From NCBI GenBank assembly GCA_029553955.1, contig JAKPJZ010000075.1, forward strand, positions 62,001-126,000: a stretch of DNA of 64,000 nucleotides, in the 5' to 3' direction. Source of the stretch: Chloroflexota bacterium (GTDB taxonomy: Bacteria > Chloroflexota > Anaerolineae > SpSt-313). A program made the position numbers and the translations under genes. The notes beneath the pieces are model-generated. The model had not been told where the DNA came from and ran no database searches. It worked only from the letters and a program-made list of their open reading frames with translations. Positions 61,571 to 64,000 of this stretch are shown in pieces; position 1 is the stretch's first letter; the number at the start of each line of letters is the position of its first letter.

Positions 61571-63907
61571 GTGGCGAAACGTCATACCGAGACCTGGGCC
61601 TTGGTCGCTCTCCTGGTTGCCCATGTCCTGCTGGGCGCATACTATAGCATGGTCATCCCAGTGTATGAGGCCCATGACGAGGATGGGCACTTTTTCTTCG
61701 TGCGTTACCTGGCCTCGGAGAGGCATCTTCCTCTGCCCGGCGAAAAGTCGGCCTCCAAGAACGATGAGATGCATCAGCCGCCCCTCTACTACATCTTGGC
61801 AGCCCTGCCCGTCGGCTTGGCTGGCGTTGATGACGGCCTGACTCCCAAGTACAATGCCACTATGTCCTGGCCGGATGGCCAAGGGGGGCGCAACCGTGTG
61901 GTCCACGACGCCGCCGCTGAAGCCTGGCCCTACCGCGGCACGACGCTTGCCATTCATCTGGCCCGTCTCGTGTCGGTGCTGCTGGGGGCGGCCGGGCTCT
62001 TGTTCACCTTTCTGGCAGCCCGGAAGGTGTTCCCACTTGAGCCAGCGGTACGCTGGGGGGCCGTGCTGCTGCTCGCATTCTGGCCTCAGTATCGCTTCTC
62101 CACGGCGGTGATCAACAATGACATCATGGTGACCATGTGCGGCGCTGCGGTGACGTGGCTCTTGGCCGTGAACATCATGGGGGGCCGGCCCAGGTTGTGG
62201 GCTCTGCTCGCGATGCTCGGGACTGCGGCGCTTGCCGTCCTCTCCAAGGGGAATGGCCTGGCGCTGTTGCCCGTGGTGTTGATGGTCCTCCTGGGCTGTG
62301 TGCTCAGCGCCGAGCCAGCTGATCGCCGGCGGCTGCTGATCAGGTTGGGCGGCGGACTGGCAGCGGGCGCCATCGCGGTGGGGCTGTGGTATGCTCGCAA
62401 TCTCCGTGGCGGAGTGGGTTTGTTCGGCGGCGACCGCAGCGTGGGCCTGTTGTGGATGCAGGTCGTCGAGCCGTTTCTTGGCGGCCGCCAATTCCCCTGG
62501 CACCTGGTGTGGCCTGCTCTGAAGCATGGTCTGTCGTCGCTCTGGGCAGGCTTTGGCTGGAACAACGTGGGCCTGCCGCTGCCTGTTTACTCGGCGGCCG
62601 CAGTCTGGGGAGCGCTGGGGCTGGCCGGCTGTGCGCTATGGCTCTGGCGCCGCCCTCCGCGCAGGCTGGTCGTGGCGCTGGGTGCGCTGATGCTGGTCAT
62701 CATCCCAACGGTGATCATGGCGCTGCTCCTGACCGTGCCGATGCGCACGGTGACCGCCCATGGGCGCAGCTGGCTCCCTGCGCTGCCCGCCATCTGCATT
62801 CTGCTCAGCGTGGGCTGGTCTACGATGGTGCCTGGCCGCGTTCGCCGGCTGGGGTGGGGAGTCACTGCGGGCGCACTAGGGTTGCTGGCCGTGTTGACGC
62901 CGGTGCTCTACATTCGGCCGGCATACGCAATGCCGAAGCAGCTTTCCGCGGATCAGGCTGCCGGCTTTACGCCCGTCCACGCTACGTTTGGCGGCTTTGC
63001 CGAGTTGGTGGGCTACCGTATCGACGACCGCTTTGTCGAGCCCGATGGCACCGTCCGCGTGAGCCTGTTTTGGCGAGTGCTTGCGCGGGCAGAGGCGGAC
63101 TATACGCTGGCGATCCAGGCGTTCGAAGGGCAGCATACGATGGTCGGCGAGGTGCAGCGCCTTCCCGGCCAAGGCGCATACGCGACGACGACCTGGCAGC
63201 CTGGCACGCTCTACAGCGAGGATGTCGCGATGCGGCTGCAGAGTGATGAACAGGGAGCGCACCTGGGTTGGCTCGAAGTGAGCTTCTTCCGGGAGAAGGG
63301 GGTGCTGCCGGTCTCGGTGGTGGACGGGAACGGGGGTGACCTGGGGTATAGTGTGCGGCTGGGGCGCATCAAGATCCGCAAGGAGGCGTCTGCGAGGCCA
63401 GTCGCCCATGTGGAGGATGGCGTTCGCTTTGGGGCGGCGATTCTGTTGCGAGGGGGCGAGGCTCGCCTTGAGCCTGCGGCAGGGGGGCAGATGCTCGCGC
63501 TGAACCTGCAGTGGCTGGCCGTGGGGCAGCAGGACACCGACTACACAGTCTCTGTGCAACTGCGGGATACGCAGCAGGTCGTTGTGGATCAGGCTGATGA
63601 TCAGCCAGGCCACGGCGCCTACCCTACCTCGTTCTGGGAGGTAGGAGAGACCATCGATGACGAGTATACCCTGGAGTTGCCGCCCAATCTGGGGACGAGT
63701 CCCTATTCGGTGTACGTGTGCATGTATGATCTAGCCACGATGCGCCGGTTGCCGGTAGCGGATGCTCAGGGCCAGCCGTCGCCCCACGAAGAACTGCTGG
63801 TCCTCACGCTCTCGTCGGACTCTGATGGTCGAGTCCGGCTCCACTCTAGCTGCCCAAGTGTGAGCACAGCCTTGGCGTGGTGCTGGCGGTGCAGTTTGGC
63901 CGCGTGA
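61571..63907 (+). CDS. GT39-like membrane protein with duplicated C-terminal beta-sandwich
   Basis: 778 residues. The first ~460 residues are a GT-C-type membrane region with YEAHDEDGHFFFVRYLASER near residue 38 in the first extracytoplasmic loop. The C-terminus contains two homologous segments (VRVSLFWRVLARAEADYTLA and LALNLQWLAVGQQDTDYTVS, each followed by a QGAY/HGAY-type turn) that look like duplicated beta-sandwich domains. GTG 61571 is preferred over ATG 61541 because AAGGGG precedes it at good spacing. The 93 bp after the stop contain nothing I recognise. Confidence 0.75.
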   Translation: MAKRHTETWALVALLVAHVLLGAYYSMVIPVYEAHDEDGHFFFVRYLASERHLPLPGEKSASKNDEMHQPPLYYILAALPVGLAGVDDGLTPKYNATMSWPDGQGGRNRVVHDAAAEAWPYRGTTLAIHLARLVSVLLGAAGLLFTFLAARKVFPLEPAVRWGAVLLLAFWPQYRFSTAVINNDIMVTMCGAAVTWLLAVNIMGGRPRLWALLAMLGTAALAVLSKGNGLALLPVVLMVLLGCVLSAEPADRRRLLIRLGGGLAAGAIAVGLWYARNLRGGVGLFGGDRSVGLLWMQVVEPFLGGRQFPWHLVWPALKHGLSSLWAGFGWNNVGLPLPVYSAAAVWGALGLAGCALWLWRRPPRRLVVALGALMLVIIPTVIMALLLTVPMRTVTAHGRSWLPALPAICILLSVGWSTMVPGRVRRLGWGVTAGALGLLAVLTPVLYIRPAYAMPKQLSADQAAGFTPVHATFGGFAELVGYRIDDRFVEPDGTVRVSLFWRVLARAEADYTLAIQAFEGQHTMVGEVQRLPGQGAYATTTWQPGTLYSEDVAMRLQSDEQGAHLGWLEVSFFREKGVLPVSVVDGNGGDLGYSVRLGRIKIRKEASARPVAHVEDGVRFGAAILLRGGEARLEPAAGGQMLALNLQWLAVGQQDTDYTVSVQLRDTQQVVVDQADDQPGHGAYPTSFWEVGETIDDEYTLELPPNLGTSPYSVYVCMYDLATMRRLPVADAQGQPSPHEELLVLTLSSDSDGRVRLHSSCPSVSTALAWCWRCSLAA

Positions 63908-64000
63908 GGGGCAGGCTGCGACTAAGTAGATTCCATCCTGGATTCAGTTTAGGACTCGCCGGGGCGCGTAGCATCTCGGGCTTTGAATTGTGCCTGCTAT

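Noticed and set aside
1-64000. tRNA, rRNA or riboswitch genes
   Set aside because: I scanned the gaps by eye and found no cloverleaf with anticodon arm, no rRNA signature and no known riboswitch core. A covariance-model search would be decisive.

Overview
The window is high-GC bacterial DNA. The gene content suggests Chloroflexota, probably an Anaerolineae-like lineage, but I cannot name a genus. The clues are a complete nuoA-N locus with separate nuoC and nuoD, a radical SAM/DUF2344 pair, GT39-like membrane proteins with C-terminal beta-sandwich repeats, frequent GTG/TTG starts, and very many dispersed intergenic repeats.

Layout. 1-5.2 kb (mostly minus strand): 5' part of a thiolase, a HIT-family hydrolase, a repeat-filled gap with a decayed DUF3795 gene and a consensus promoter, then a DUF2344 protein coupled to a B12-type radical SAM protein. 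5.7-10 kb: an FGE-like surface protein, a beta-propeller-like lipoprotein, a C39-like secreted peptidase and a LuxR regulator with a degenerate receiver. 10.3-12.1 kb: a dead GNAT gene and dihydrolipoamide dehydrogenase. 12.5-27.9 kb: the nuo operon (respiratory complex I, 14 subunits) behind a near-consensus sigma70 promoter. 28.1-33.7 kb: an SLC45-like transporter, a UroD-like protein, phosphopentomutase and a GPH-type transporter. 34.3-63.9 kb: a surface polysaccharide cluster.

The polysaccharide cluster starts at a promoter near 34101. It holds all five activities of the UDP-ManNAc3NAcA route (WbpA, B, D, E and I type). It also has extra epimerases, a methyltransferase, a Wzx-type flippase, five glycosyltransferases, a fused MDR/Gfo-Idh-MocA oxidoreductase, a heparinase II/III-like protein, a second UDP-GlcNAc 2-epimerase, a polyprenyl-phosphate sugar transferase (initiating enzyme), a geranylgeranyl-reductase-like flavoprotein and two GT39-like membrane proteins. 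Many neighbours overlap by ATGA, GTGA or TTGA, which implies translational coupling.

The most unusual content is between the genes. Seven elements (A-G, 0.86-30.9 kb), plus one half element, carry a 76-88 bp (near-)perfect palindrome. Its arm sequence differs completely from copy to copy, yet it is bordered on both sides by the same inverted box (CCGGGC ... CGCTCCGC ... CCCGGT) and begins GGGG / ends CCCC. A second family (3 copies) looks like a MITE with 19-bp terminal inverted repeats, and one copy has an 11-bp direct repeat. At least six other short repeat families occupy the remaining gaps, including most gaps inside the nuo operon. Several copies have entered coding sequence in frame. 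The palindromic family is absent from the polysaccharide cluster.
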